Shown here: one piece after another, positions 1 to 5,667 of the stretch
Layout of the letters: every line of letters starts with the position of its first letter
How positions within the stretch are numbered: the first letter of the stretch is position 1
Assembly (NCBI GenBank): GCA_913053915.1
Contig: CAJXGP010000165.1
Coordinates: 1 to 5,667, forward strand
Direction: 5' to 3'
From: an uncultured Ignavibacteriales bacterium
GTDB lineage: Bacteria > Bacteroidota > Ignavibacteria > Ignavibacteriales > Ignavibacteriaceae
DNA length: 5,667 bases
Position numbers and translations under genes: made by a program
Notes under the pieces: generated by a model
What the model was told of the DNA's origin: nothing
Databases searched by the model: none
Seen by the model: the letters and a program-made list of their open reading frames with translations, nothing else

Positions 1-61
1 TACAAATCAATATTTTCTGCCAAAAATAACACGAATATTACTGATAAGATACTAAGAAATT

Positions 62-112
62 CTCTTATTATAAAAGAGGGTCTCTATTATTCCGCTAAAG
101 ATTTTCATCTTT
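62..112 (-). terminator. Two small hairpins after the TPR gene, possible transcript end
   Basis: The first hairpin in transcript order, 112-97, has a 6-bp stem AAAGAT/ATCTTT closed by a GAAA tetraloop, 31 nt after the stop codon; no U-run follows. The second, 78-62, has stem CTCTT/AAGAG with a 7-nt loop and is followed by a moderately U-rich stretch (AATTTCTTAG). Either could stabilise or end the transcript, but both stems are short. The rest of 1-143 shows no gene. Confidence 0.3.
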
Positions 113-143
113 CCCAATTCAAACGGAAACGTACTAAACAAAC

Positions 144-938
144 TTATTTATTCTTTATTTTATTCAACAATTTTTTTGCTTCAACGAGTAGGCTGTCGTC
201 GTTTTGATCCTTCTTTGGACTCTCGATTGTTTTCTTCAACATTCCCTTAGCCTTATTATATTCATCTTCTCTAATATATGCTTTCGCAAGGTCTAGGTAA
301 AACATTCTAAAATTAGGATAAAGCTCAATTGCCTTTTTATATTGTACAAAAGCTGTATCTAGGCTTGCCCAACCGAGCCCTAGAATTGCTCTGGCAGGCG
401 CCCACTTTTCACTAATTTTAGCGTTAGTTCTAGCTAAAACATAATGTGATAATCCTTGCACATAATTGTTGCCGTTTCCCAAAGCAATAGCTTTTTCACA
501 ATCCGCTCTAACTGCGTTAACAACACCGGCGACTGAAAATACTCCTTTAAATAATGCAATTTTACCGTTTGCAATTGCTCTTCTCAGATAATTTACCGAT
601 TTATTGGGGGCTAATTTTACAGCCTTGTTGGCGTAGTCATACGCTTTTTGATATTCAGCTAATTGAGCATCTTTTTCTTCAGATGTATTATGCGGCATAC
701 TATCGGATAGATAAACATAAACCCTGCTCAATCGAGAATAGACCTTCCAGTTATCGGGATATAATTTATTAGCTTGTGATAGTGTATCCAGCGCTTTTTG
801 ATTATCATACTTAAACTCCATTAATTGATCGGCTTTGTTAAGTAGTTCATCTAAAGATTGCGAAAAACTTAAACTCGTAATGAAAAGAAAGAAAACAATA
901 ATGAAGAAGGAGAAATAATTAATAGAAAAATATCTCAT
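144..938 (-). CDS. Exported TPR protein resembling the RMDN (regulator of microtubule dynamics) family
   Basis: A 264-aa protein of unknown function, probably exported. It begins with a basic residue and a very hydrophobic stretch (YFSFFIIVFFLFITSLSFS, about residues 8-26). This looks like a Sec signal peptide with cleavage before Q27; no lipobox cysteine is present. The mature part is helical TPR sequence. One repeat pair is near residues 45-75 (DTLSQANKLYPDNWKVYSRL), one near 93-120 (YQKAYDYANKAVKLAPN) and a strong one near 197-235 (QYKKAIELYPNFRMFYLDLA). The order of elements resembles, from memory, eukaryotic RMDN1-3 and their bacterial relatives: a TSEEEK-like loop, AYDYANKAVKLAP, an insert with CEKAIALG, HYVLAR, then a W and a final long TPR. 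Start choice: ATG at 936-938 has AAGGG at a spacing of eight; an in-frame GTG at 945-947 would add three residues but overlaps that Shine-Dalgarno. It lies 15 nt behind the YhaM-like gene, probably in the same operon. It may be an envelope scaffold; no enzymatic motif is visible. Confidence 0.85.
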   Translation of the reverse strand: MRYFSINYFSFFIIVFFLFITSLSFSQSLDELLNKADQLMEFKYDNQKALDTLSQANKLYPDNWKVYSRLSRVYVYLSDSMPHNTSEEKDAQLAEYQKAYDYANKAVKLAPNKSVNYLRRAIANGKIALFKGVFSVAGVVNAVRADCEKAIALGNGNNYVQGLSHYVLARTNAKISEKWAPARAILGLGWASLDTAFVQYKKAIELYPNFRMFYLDLAKAYIREDEYNKAKGMLKKTIESPKKDQNDDSLLVEAKKLLNKIKNK

Positions 939-946
939 AATGATCA

Positions 947-951
947 CCCTT
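947..951 (-). promoter_or_regulatory. Ribosome binding site of the TPR gene
   Basis: The minus strand reads AAGGG, eight bases before the ATG at 938-936 and just after the TAA stop of the upstream exonuclease gene (954-956). It overlaps the possible GTG start at 947-945, which argues for the ATG instead. Confidence 0.6.
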
Positions 952-953
952 AC

Positions 954-1949
954 TTAGTCGAAAAGAGTATTATTTATTTTTACCTCTGAATTAGAAGATA
1001 AACCATGATTAAAAAGATCGGTAGAAGCCAGAGAAATATATTTAGTCCATTTCTCTCCCATATTTCTGTTTGATGCCAATGCATTTTTATAAGCATTTAC
1101 TTTAGCACTCAATTCATCAGCATAATATAAAGCAATTGCCTCTAATGTTTTTGGTATAACAGGCGAAGCATATTCCAATTTTCCTTGATGACTAAGTACA
1201 ATATGAATCAAACAATTTTTAAGGTCTTCAGGGAAACCCGGAATTTTATTAACTTCTTCATTTATCAAGAGTGCGGAAATAACTATATGCCCGAACAATT
1301 TTCCTTTATCTGTATAATCAAATGTTAAATCATAACTAAGCTCTTCTGTTTTACCAAAGTCATGGAGCATTGCGCCGCATATTAATAAATCCCTGTTAAT
1401 TTCCGGATGAATATCGCACATCAAATCACAAATTTTAATAATCTCAAGGGTATGTTCCAGTAAACCGTGAATATAAGAATGATGCCAGGACTTGCCGGCC
1501 GGCGCTCTTGTATATTTTTTGAATCTATCCCCGTTGAATATTTGTTTTATTAAGGTTTTTAAATTTGAATCTGAAATCTTATCGATCCTATCAAAGAATT
1601 CCGATTGCATTTCTTGGAAATTACGCTTAGAAATTGGTAGAAAATCTTGAGGTGAAATATTTTCTGTTTTTTTCGTTTTCCTTATTGAATTTATCCTTAT
1701 TTGAGGCGTACCTTGGAATTCATCCATACTGCCCGAAACACGGACAACATCCCCACTTTTAATAGACCCGGAAAACTCTGCAAAATTCTCCCACATATTT
1801 GCCGGTAAACTTAACGATTGATCTCCAAGCTCTAAAAAAAGATATTGTTTTGATGTTTTTGTTAATCTAATTTCAGCCTTTTTTATTAAAAGGAAGTGTT
1901 CTACAGCATCGCCCCTATTTAATGAAATGAGTTCCCTTTGATTTAGCAT
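954..1949 (-). CDS. YhaM-like 3'-5' exoribonuclease (OB-fold + HD domain)
   Basis: Probable cytoplasmic metal-dependent 3'-5' exonuclease of the YhaM/CBF1 family, which trims single-stranded RNA (and DNA in some members). The protein is 331 aa, close to B. subtilis YhaM (a little over 300 aa). An N-terminal OB-fold (tRNA_anti type) spans about residues 17-90, with alternating strands such as GDVVRVSGSMDEFQGTPQIR (66-85). The HD phosphohydrolase domain begins at WHHSYIHGLLEHTLEI (155-170, metal-ligand candidate H166). It continues with MLHDFGK (H196, D197), GH (H221), LSHQG (H254) and the late aspartate in YADELSAK (D278). All expected metal ligands appear present. ATG at 1947-1949 is preceded only by a weak GAAAG, typical of A/T-rich leaders in this group. 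A perfect 32-bp palindrome ends 25 nt before the start codon. The TPR gene begins 15 nt after its TAA stop, so the two are probably co-transcribed. An HD cyclic-nucleotide phosphodiesterase is an unlikely alternative because of the OB-fold fusion. Confidence 0.9.
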   Translation of the reverse strand: MLNQRELISLNRGDAVEHFLLIKKAEIRLTKTSKQYLFLELGDQSLSLPANMWENFAEFSGSIKSGDVVRVSGSMDEFQGTPQIRINSIRKTKKTENISPQDFLPISKRNFQEMQSEFFDRIDKISDSNLKTLIKQIFNGDRFKKYTRAPAGKSWHHSYIHGLLEHTLEIIKICDLMCDIHPEINRDLLICGAMLHDFGKTEELSYDLTFDYTDKGKLFGHIVISALLINEEVNKIPGFPEDLKNCLIHIVLSHQGKLEYASPVIPKTLEAIALYYADELSAKVNAYKNALASNRNMGEKWTKYISLASTDLFNHGLSSNSEVKINNTLFD

Positions 1950-1974
1950 AAAAATAATTTCTTTCGGATTAAAT

Positions 1975-2006
1975 AATTTATTCTATTAAATTTAATAGAA
2001 TAAATT
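1975..2006. repeat. Perfect 32-bp palindrome upstream of the YhaM-like gene
   Basis: The bases at 1975-1990 are the exact reverse complement of 1991-2006, with no spacer; the core is TTCTATTAAATTTAATAGAA. All 16 pairs match, and symmetry ends at 1974/2007. It contains a single C/G pair per arm, so it is not a classical GC-rich terminator, and no T-run follows on the minus strand. It ends 25 nt before the exonuclease start codon. It could be an operator for a dimeric repressor, or a 5'-leader hairpin if transcription starts upstream of it. The palindrome is seen directly; its function is not known. Confidence 0.8.
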
Positions 2007-2027
2007 TAACTTAGCAAATGAACCGGT

Positions 2028-2057
2028 AAAATATTCATTTAAAAAATGGAAATACAA
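2028..2057 (-). promoter_or_regulatory. Possible sigma-70-like promoter for the exonuclease/TPR operon
   Basis: On the minus strand TTGTAT (2057-2052) and TATTTT (2033-2028) are 18 nt apart. If used, transcription would begin near 2020 and the 32-bp palindrome would lie in the first part of the leader. In such AT-rich sequence matches of this quality arise by chance, and promoters in Bacteroidota can follow a different consensus, so this is only a candidate. Confidence 0.25.
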
Positions 2058-2197
2058 ACTTTCCCATATCAATTACATTTTATTTATGATTAAGCCCAAT
2101 TTAAAAGGTTCACTTTTGTAAAGCCTGTCCTCGATATAAGTGATAAACGGATATCTAAAAAACATCGGATATAAAATACATTCTTACTATGTTAATC

Positions 2198-2220
2198 AAA
2201 AAGTAATTTTTACTGTTTTT
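2198..2220. terminator. Weak A/T hairpin, possible terminator
   Basis: AGTAA and TTACT are separated by TTT, and the stem can be extended by AAAA/TTTT across one bulged G. It is about 190 nt after the NusG-paralog stop. The stem is almost all A/T and would be unstable, so a terminator role is doubtful. Confidence 0.2.
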
Positions 2221-2222
2221 CT

Positions 2223-2361
2223 AATAAGCGAAGTGATGAAGAACCTTCCATTTTAAATGACAAGCGTGAAAAGGAATGTTATTCGAATGAGCGAAGCAAC
2301 TGAGGTATTTCCTATTTAAAATAACTTTTCCCATTACATCGTATGAAATCCTCCATCGGGA
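2223..2361. repeat. Degenerate dispersed-repeat relics (GCGAAG type)
   Basis: Two imperfect direct copies begin AATAAGCGAAG (2223) and AATGAGCGAAG (2286), each followed about 20 nt later by TTCC and then TTTAAA plus TGAC or ATAAC. They are offset by 63 nt and match at roughly 60% of positions by hand. The second copy also pairs with GAAATCCTCCATCGGGA (2345-2361), because GAGGTATTTC (2302-2311) is nearly its reverse complement. GAGCGAAG, TCATCC/ATCGGGA and GGATTTC words are typical of intergenic dispersed repeats I recall from Bacteroidota and related genomes. These look like decayed copies. Confidence 0.45.
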
Positions 2362-2408
2362 AATATGCATTTAACTACCCATAATGCCAAAAAGGAAAAT
2401 CGAAATAT

Positions 2409-2954
2409 TTAGGTTGAGGGCATTTTTATTACTTCAAAATTATAGTTTTTAGGTAAATAAGTGATTATCGACCTATTTAATAAGTCTATTGATACAGCAA
2501 GAGTATTCCCATTTTCGTTTTTTTCCACAGTACCGATTACTCCCTCGAAAGGACCATCTTTAATCATTACTTTAACTCCCGGGATTATTCCTTTATGAAT
2601 AATTATTTCCGATTTAATCTCGAGCATTTTCTTTAAATTATCCATTTGCCATTCGGGTATTTTAGCAGCCCGCCCCATATCGGTAATACATCTTACAATT
2701 GATCTCTGCTCGAGTGAAATAATTCGTTCTTTTTCATTACTGTAAATAAAAATATAACCTCGTATTAATGGTTCGGTTATTTTTTTCTTTCTATCGCTCC
2801 ATTGTTTAAGTCTTGTTATCGTGGGAAGATAATATTCAACACCGACACTGCCGATTTGTTCTGCAGCTTTGAATTCGTTTCTAGGTTTAGTATAAAGTGC
2901 ATACCATGCATTCCCGTTTTCACTGCACTTATGTTTGATCATTGTTATCCGCAT
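2409..2954 (-). CDS. NusG-like transcription antiterminator (UpxY/RfaH-type paralog)
   Basis: Specialised paralog of the elongation factor NusG, which binds RNA polymerase and alters pausing or termination on particular operons. The protein is 181 aa. The NGN domain covers about residues 16-112, starts with WYALYTKPRNEFKAAEQI (17-34) and contains YYLPTITRLKQWSDRKK (41-57) and PLIRGYIFIY (62-71). A KOW domain follows with PGVKVMIKDGPFEGVIGTV (125-143). The QWSDRKK segment and the PL-x-x-GY-x-F motif are typical of UpxY-like proteins rather than housekeeping NusG, which would normally sit by secE and rplK; this one sits behind ugd. ATG at 2954 has no clear Shine-Dalgarno. An alternative ATG at 2940-2942 (177 aa) has GGA about six bases upstream, so the start is uncertain; the NGN domain is complete either way. 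The ugd stop is 33 nt upstream. No polysaccharide genes follow: the next 459 bp are non-coding and then an unrelated gene begins. Family assignment is firm; the target operon is unknown. Confidence 0.9.
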   Translation of the reverse strand: MRITMIKHKCSENGNAWYALYTKPRNEFKAAEQIGSVGVEYYLPTITRLKQWSDRKKKITEPLIRGYIFIYSNEKERIISLEQRSIVRCITDMGRAAKIPEWQMDNLKKMLEIKSEIIIHKGIIPGVKVMIKDGPFEGVIGTVEKNENGNTLAVSIDLLNRSIITYLPKNYNFEVIKMPST

Positions 2955-2987
2955 ATTTTACAAGATTTATAATTTTATAAAAAAAAA

Positions 2988-4319
2988 CTAATTATTAACA
3001 GGCATTCTACCGACGGAAAAATAAGTAAAATTCATTTCTTTCATTTTATCAGGATCATATAAATTTCGTCCGTCAAAAATCAATGGTTGTTTAAGGGAAT
3101 TCTTAATTTTATCAAAATCCGGAGATCTAAATTCATTCCATTCAGTAAGAATAAGTAATGCATCCGCATTAAGTAATACATCGTAAGCACGATTTGAGTA
3201 AGTAATTTTTTCACCGATAACCGCTTTAGTAGTTTCAATTGCTTCCGGATCGTATGCTGCAATGGATGCACCTTTACCGAGCAGTTTACGAATTAAAACA
3301 AGTGCAGGAGCATCTCGCACATCATCGGTATTCGGTTTGAATGCCAACCCCCACATTCCAAAATGCTTATTTGCAAGATCATCTCCAAAATAATTAGATA
3401 TTTTTTGTAAGAATAAATCAATTTGATTATTATTTACACTTATCACGGATTTCAATATTTTGAATTCATAATTATTTTCATTGGCAGTATTAACCAATGC
3501 CCTTACATCCTTTGGGAAACAAGAGCCGCCAAAACCGACACCCGGAAATAAAAACCGTTTACCGATTCGAGAATCGGAGCCGATAGCCATTCTTACGTAA
3601 TCAACATTGGCTCCGGTTAACTCACATAAATTTGCAATTTCATTCATAAAAGAAATTTTCGTTGCAAGAAAAGAATTGGCGGCATATTTTGTCATTTCAG
3701 CGGAGTGTTCGTCCACAAAATAAATCGGATTTCCGGAACGTACAAACGGCTCATAAAGTCGTTCTAAAACTTTTCTCGTTTTATCATTACTTGTTCCGAC
3801 TACTACTCTTTCCGGTTTCATAAAATCATCGACTGCCACTCCTTCTCTTAAAAATTCAGGATTGGAAGCTACGTCAAATTTAAAATCAGGAGAATATTTT
3901 TTTACTGCTTGTCTAACTCTATCACTGGTTCCAACCGGTACGGTACTTTTATTCACTATTATTTTAAATCCTAAATCCGGTTCGGCTTTAAACAATTGGC
4001 CTAGTTTTTCAGCTACGTTTAAAACATATTTCAAATTTGCGCTTCCGTCCCCTTCTTGGGGAGTAGGTAAACAAAAAAATAATATTTCCGAGTTCCTGAC
4101 AGCTTCATTTAAATCCGTCGTAAATAATAATCTACTTTCTTTTATATTCCTTTCGAACAAAACATTGAGTCCAGGTTCATAAATCGGCATAATACATTGT
4201 TTCATCTTGCTAATTTTTTCTTCGTCGATATCTACACAAATAACATTATTTCCTGTTTCTGCAAAGCATGTACCTGTAACTAAGCCTACGTAACCTGTAC
4301 CAATAACGGCAATATTCAA
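2988..4319 (-). CDS. ugd: UDP-glucose 6-dehydrogenase
   Basis: Cytosolic enzyme that oxidises UDP-glucose to UDP-glucuronate with two NAD+, supplying uronic acid for capsule, exopolysaccharide or LPS sugars. At 443 aa it has the usual length of bacterial UGDH. The N-terminal Rossmann fold has GTGYVG at residues 7-12 and an acidic end of beta-2 (VDID, D30) that favours NAD. STVPVGT (125-131) and NPEFLREG (153-160) follow. The central helix has the catalytic-type K211 and N215 in MTKYAANSFLA. The catalytic cysteine is C267 in GFGGSCFPKD, with K270. The C-terminal UDP-binding part has GLAFKPNTDDVRDAP (324-338) and FDGRN (415-419). The start is TTG at 4317-4319, preceded five bases upstream by a perfect AGGAGG; the Rossmann motif at residue 4 onward leaves no room for a later start. 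Stop is TAG. The next gene, a NusG paralog, begins 33 nt downstream, which suggests one operon. The symbol could equally be tuaD, udg or wbpA-like in other naming schemes; a UDP-ManNAc or UDP-GlcNAc dehydrogenase is less likely given the close fit to UGDH motifs. Confidence 0.96.
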   Translation of the reverse strand: MNIAVIGTGYVGLVTGTCFAETGNNVICVDIDEEKISKMKQCIMPIYEPGLNVLFERNIKESRLLFTTDLNEAVRNSEILFFCLPTPQEGDGSANLKYVLNVAEKLGQLFKAEPDLGFKIIVNKSTVPVGTSDRVRQAVKKYSPDFKFDVASNPEFLREGVAVDDFMKPERVVVGTSNDKTRKVLERLYEPFVRSGNPIYFVDEHSAEMTKYAANSFLATKISFMNEIANLCELTGANVDYVRMAIGSDSRIGKRFLFPGVGFGGSCFPKDVRALVNTANENNYEFKILKSVISVNNNQIDLFLQKISNYFGDDLANKHFGMWGLAFKPNTDDVRDAPALVLIRKLLGKGASIAAYDPEAIETTKAVIGEKITYSNRAYDVLLNADALLILTEWNEFRSPDFDKIKNSLKQPLIFDGRNLYDPDKMKEMNFTYFSVGRMPVNN

Positions 4320-4324
4320 GTTTC

Positions 4325-4330
4325 CCTCCT
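4325..4330 (-). promoter_or_regulatory. Strong Shine-Dalgarno of ugd that fixes a TTG start
   Basis: The minus strand reads AGGAGG here, followed by GAAAC and then TTG at 4319-4317. A six-base match with five-base spacing is optimal and supports TTG as the true initiator. No ATG or GTG lies in a suitable position, since the Rossmann motif follows almost at once. The other starts in the window have weak or shorter sites, so this stands out. Confidence 0.85.
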
Positions 4331-4413
4331 AGTTTTCCAATTTATAAATGATTAATAAAATTATTACTTGACAAAATACCAAATAACGAAATAGATGAAG
4401 CCACTCTGAAAAA

Positions 4414-4511
4414 GTCATCCTTAGTGGGAATACTACTTCTATAATATTATCTTTTTTGAGAGGACCTCATAGATTAAAAAACAGGGTTTCATATTAATTT
4501 ATACATGAGGT
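4414..4511. repeat. Repeat-like block in the kinase-ugd spacer
   Basis: The spacer 4320-4602 has no gene. It includes GTCATCCTTAGTGGGA (4414-4429) and GAGAGGACCTC (4458-4468), words that resemble the same class of dispersed intergenic repeats as at 2223-2361. ACCTCAT (4464-4470) and ATGAGGT (4505-4511) form a 7-bp inverted repeat with a 34-nt gap. No intrinsic terminator is obvious after the kinase; only an A/T palindrome-like stretch lies near 4581-4593. No convincing ugd promoter could be fixed. Confidence 0.35.
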
Positions 4512-4602
4512 ATTTTTAAAAATTATTTTTAGTTTATTGACGTGTGAATATAAACAAAAATCGAAGCTTTTTCACAAGTAAAAAAATATTTTTATCGGCA
4601 AC

Positions 4603-5667
4603 TCATATATGTTTAATAAAATTTTCTTCACTTAACGTAAGATTTACCATTTCTATAAATAACTTCGCATCGACCGGCTTTTTAAGAATTTGATGCACAC
4701 CAAGGTTTCGATATGTCATTTTCAATTTATCGGAAATATTAGTTGCAATTACAATGATCGGTATTTGTAAAGTACTATCTTCTTTACGAATATTTTCAAC
4801 TAATTGACTTCCATTCATTAAAGGCATTTCATGGTCGGTAATAATCAAGGAAGGTAATTTTTGAAAAACAGTATTAATGGCTTCAAAACCATTTGATACA
4901 CTTATTACCTGAAAATTTTTGAAATTATCTTTTATCAACTTTTCATAATAAAGTCTATCACCTTTCACATCTTCAACTAACAAAATCGAATTCGGAGATC
5001 TCGGAATAGTAAAATGAAATTCGCTTCCCTTTTCAGGCTCGGAGTAGAACCATATTTCACCACCGTGTTTTTCTATTATTTCTTTTACTAATGACAAACC
5101 TAAGCCGGTACCCTTCTCACCTTTAGTACCTTCCGTAGAAAACATATTTTCAATTTTAAACAGTCTGGTTTTATTCTTCTCCGATATACCAATGCCATGA
5201 TCTTTTATAACAAATTCATCAAATTCATCATTAAACAAATTACAATATATGATTATTGATGATTCATCTCTTGAAAATTTAATTGCATTACTTAGTAGGT
5301 TTAATAAAACTTGTTGTACTCGCCCCGCATCGCCGATTACTTTAAGTTGATTGGATAAGTTGCTTTCAAAAAACAGTTCTACCTCATTTTCAATCGCCTG
5401 CAAATTCAAAATTTGCAGGGCGGTTCGCACCACTAAATTAAAATCAAATGCTTTTTTCTCTAAACTGACCCCTCCTTCATCCAATTTGGCAAAATCCAAA
5501 ATGTTATTTACCACTTTCAATAAGGCTTGTCCACTCTGTTCAATGGCTTGCAAATACAATGATTGCTGCGGGGTTAATGGCGTATTTTTTAATAAATTAG
5601 ACATACCAAGCACCCCATTTAAGGGGGTTCTAATTTCATGACTCATTGTGGCAACAAAGCGACTACG
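4603..5667 (-). CDS. Hybrid sensor histidine kinase, C-terminal part (5' end outside the window)
   Basis: Signal-transducing kinase that autophosphorylates on histidine and can pass the phosphate to its own receiver. The frame is open to the window edge: seven codons (RSRFVAT) precede the ATG at 5646, and in this family that Met is internal to the H-box, so the true start lies beyond 5667. Fragment of 354 residues, numbered from the edge. HisKA has [11 protein letters not shown] with the phospho-acceptor His10. HATPase_c has the N-box (N123, N127 in [11 protein letters not shown]), the G1 box DHGIGI (D156) and the G2 box GTGLGL (186-191). A C-terminal receiver starts near residue 227 with the acidic pair E232/D233, phospho-acceptor D278 in [12 protein letters not shown]309 and K330 in KKP. 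All catalytic positions look intact. There is no output domain after the receiver, so a partner phosphotransfer protein or regulator is expected elsewhere. The sensor domain is not visible. Ends in TGA; 283 bp separate it from the next gene, so co-transcription is doubtful. Confidence 0.95.
   Translation of the reverse strand, partial: RSRFVATMSHEIRTPLNGVLGMSNLLKNTPLTPQQSLYLQAIEQSGQALLKVVNNILDFAKLDEGGVSLEKKAFDFNLVVRTALQILNLQAIENEVELFFESNLSNQLKVIGDAGRVQQVLLNLLSNAIKFSRDESSIIIYCNLFNDEFDEFVIKDHGIGISEKNKTRLFKIENMFSTEGTKGEKGTGLGLSLVKEIIEKHGGEIWFYSEPEKGSEFHFTIPRSPNSILLVEDVKGDRLYYEKLIKDNFKNFQVISVSNGFEAINTVFQKLPSLIITDHEMPLMNGSQLVENIRKEDSTLQIPIIVIATNISDKLKMTYRNLGVHQILKKPVDAKLFIEMVNLTLSEENFIKHI

Larger units (their letters stand above)
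1950..2408. other. 459-bp gene-free spacer between the NusG paralog and the exonuclease
   Basis: I find no convincing reading frame on either strand and no tRNA or recognisable ncRNA. From left to right it holds the 32-bp palindrome, a possible minus-strand promoter, featureless AT-rich DNA (about 2060-2197), a small A/T hairpin (2198-2220), and a block of degenerate repeat-like sequence (2223-2361). The spacer probably separates two transcription units, both on the minus strand, but no strong intrinsic terminator is visible directly after the NusG paralog. Confidence 0.7.

Noticed and set aside
554..772. Plus-strand open frame of 72 codons
   Set aside because: It lies wholly inside the TPR gene on the opposite strand, has no family motif, and has the composition of an antisense shadow.
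2223..2361. CRISPR-like array
   Set aside because: There are only two or three degenerate units, the repeats are far from identical, and no cas genes are present.
2979..2987. Run of nine T on the minus strand directly after the ugd stop codon, as a terminator
   Set aside because: No stable stem precedes it, and the NusG paralog starts 33 nt after the stop, which favours read-through.
3080..3271. Minus-strand open frame of 63 codons in another frame of ugd
   Set aside because: It overlaps the C-terminal part of ugd in a different frame and has no start signal or recognisable domain.
3862..4182. Plus-strand open frame of 106 codons
   Set aside because: It is antisense to the well-supported UDP-glucose dehydrogenase and shows no motif of its own.
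4341..4374. TTGTCA (4374-4369) and TATAAA (4346-4341) as a ugd promoter
   Set aside because: The spacing is 22 nt, too long for a sigma-70 promoter, and no good -10 element lies at 16-18 nt.
5351..5641. Plus-strand open frame of 96 codons
   Set aside because: It is antisense to the HisKA and HATPase region of the kinase; its sequence mirrors conserved kinase codons.
5644..5646. ATG as the true start of the histidine kinase
   Set aside because: This Met is part of the conserved [12 protein letters not shown]-box, and the frame continues upstream with typical residues (RFVAT) to the window edge.

Overview
The window is AT-rich and carries five protein-coding genes, all on the minus strand, so transcription runs from the right edge to the left. 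The style suggests a member of the Bacteroidota/Ignavibacteriota/Chlorobi group. The signs are a signal peptide ending in an S-x-S/Q-like junction, a NusG paralog of the UpxY type, a hybrid sensor kinase, sparse Shine-Dalgarno use, and intergenic relics that resemble the dispersed GAGCGAAG-type repeats of such genomes. The taxonomic call is an inference from protein style, not from a marker gene.

Reading in the direction of transcription: (1) 5667-4603 is the C-terminal part of a hybrid histidine kinase (HisKA, HATPase_c, receiver), whose reading frame runs off the right edge. (2) 4602-4320 is a gene-free spacer with repeat-like motifs. (3) 4319-2988 is a complete UDP-glucose 6-dehydrogenase that starts at TTG behind a strong AGGAGG. 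(4) 2954-2409 is a NusG/UpxY-like elongation factor only 33 nt after the dehydrogenase, so the two are probably co-transcribed. (5) 2408-1950 is a 459-bp gene-free spacer with degenerate repeat elements and a perfect 32-bp palindrome close to the next start codon. (6) 1949-954 is a YhaM-like OB-fold plus HD-domain 3'-5' exoribonuclease. (7) 938-144 is a secreted or periplasmic TPR protein, 15 nt behind the exonuclease gene and probably in the same operon. (8) 143-1 is a non-coding tail with two small hairpins.

Functionally, the dehydrogenase makes UDP-glucuronate for surface polysaccharide. A specialised NusG paralog beside it fits the usual control of long polysaccharide operons, but no glycosyltransferase, flippase or export gene follows it here. 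The exonuclease/TPR pair looks like an unrelated housekeeping operon. Nothing in the window amounts to an obvious new defence or mobile system. The most unusual items are the 32-bp palindrome, the orphan position of the NusG paralog, the RMDN-like architecture of the TPR protein, and the repeat relics in both large spacers.
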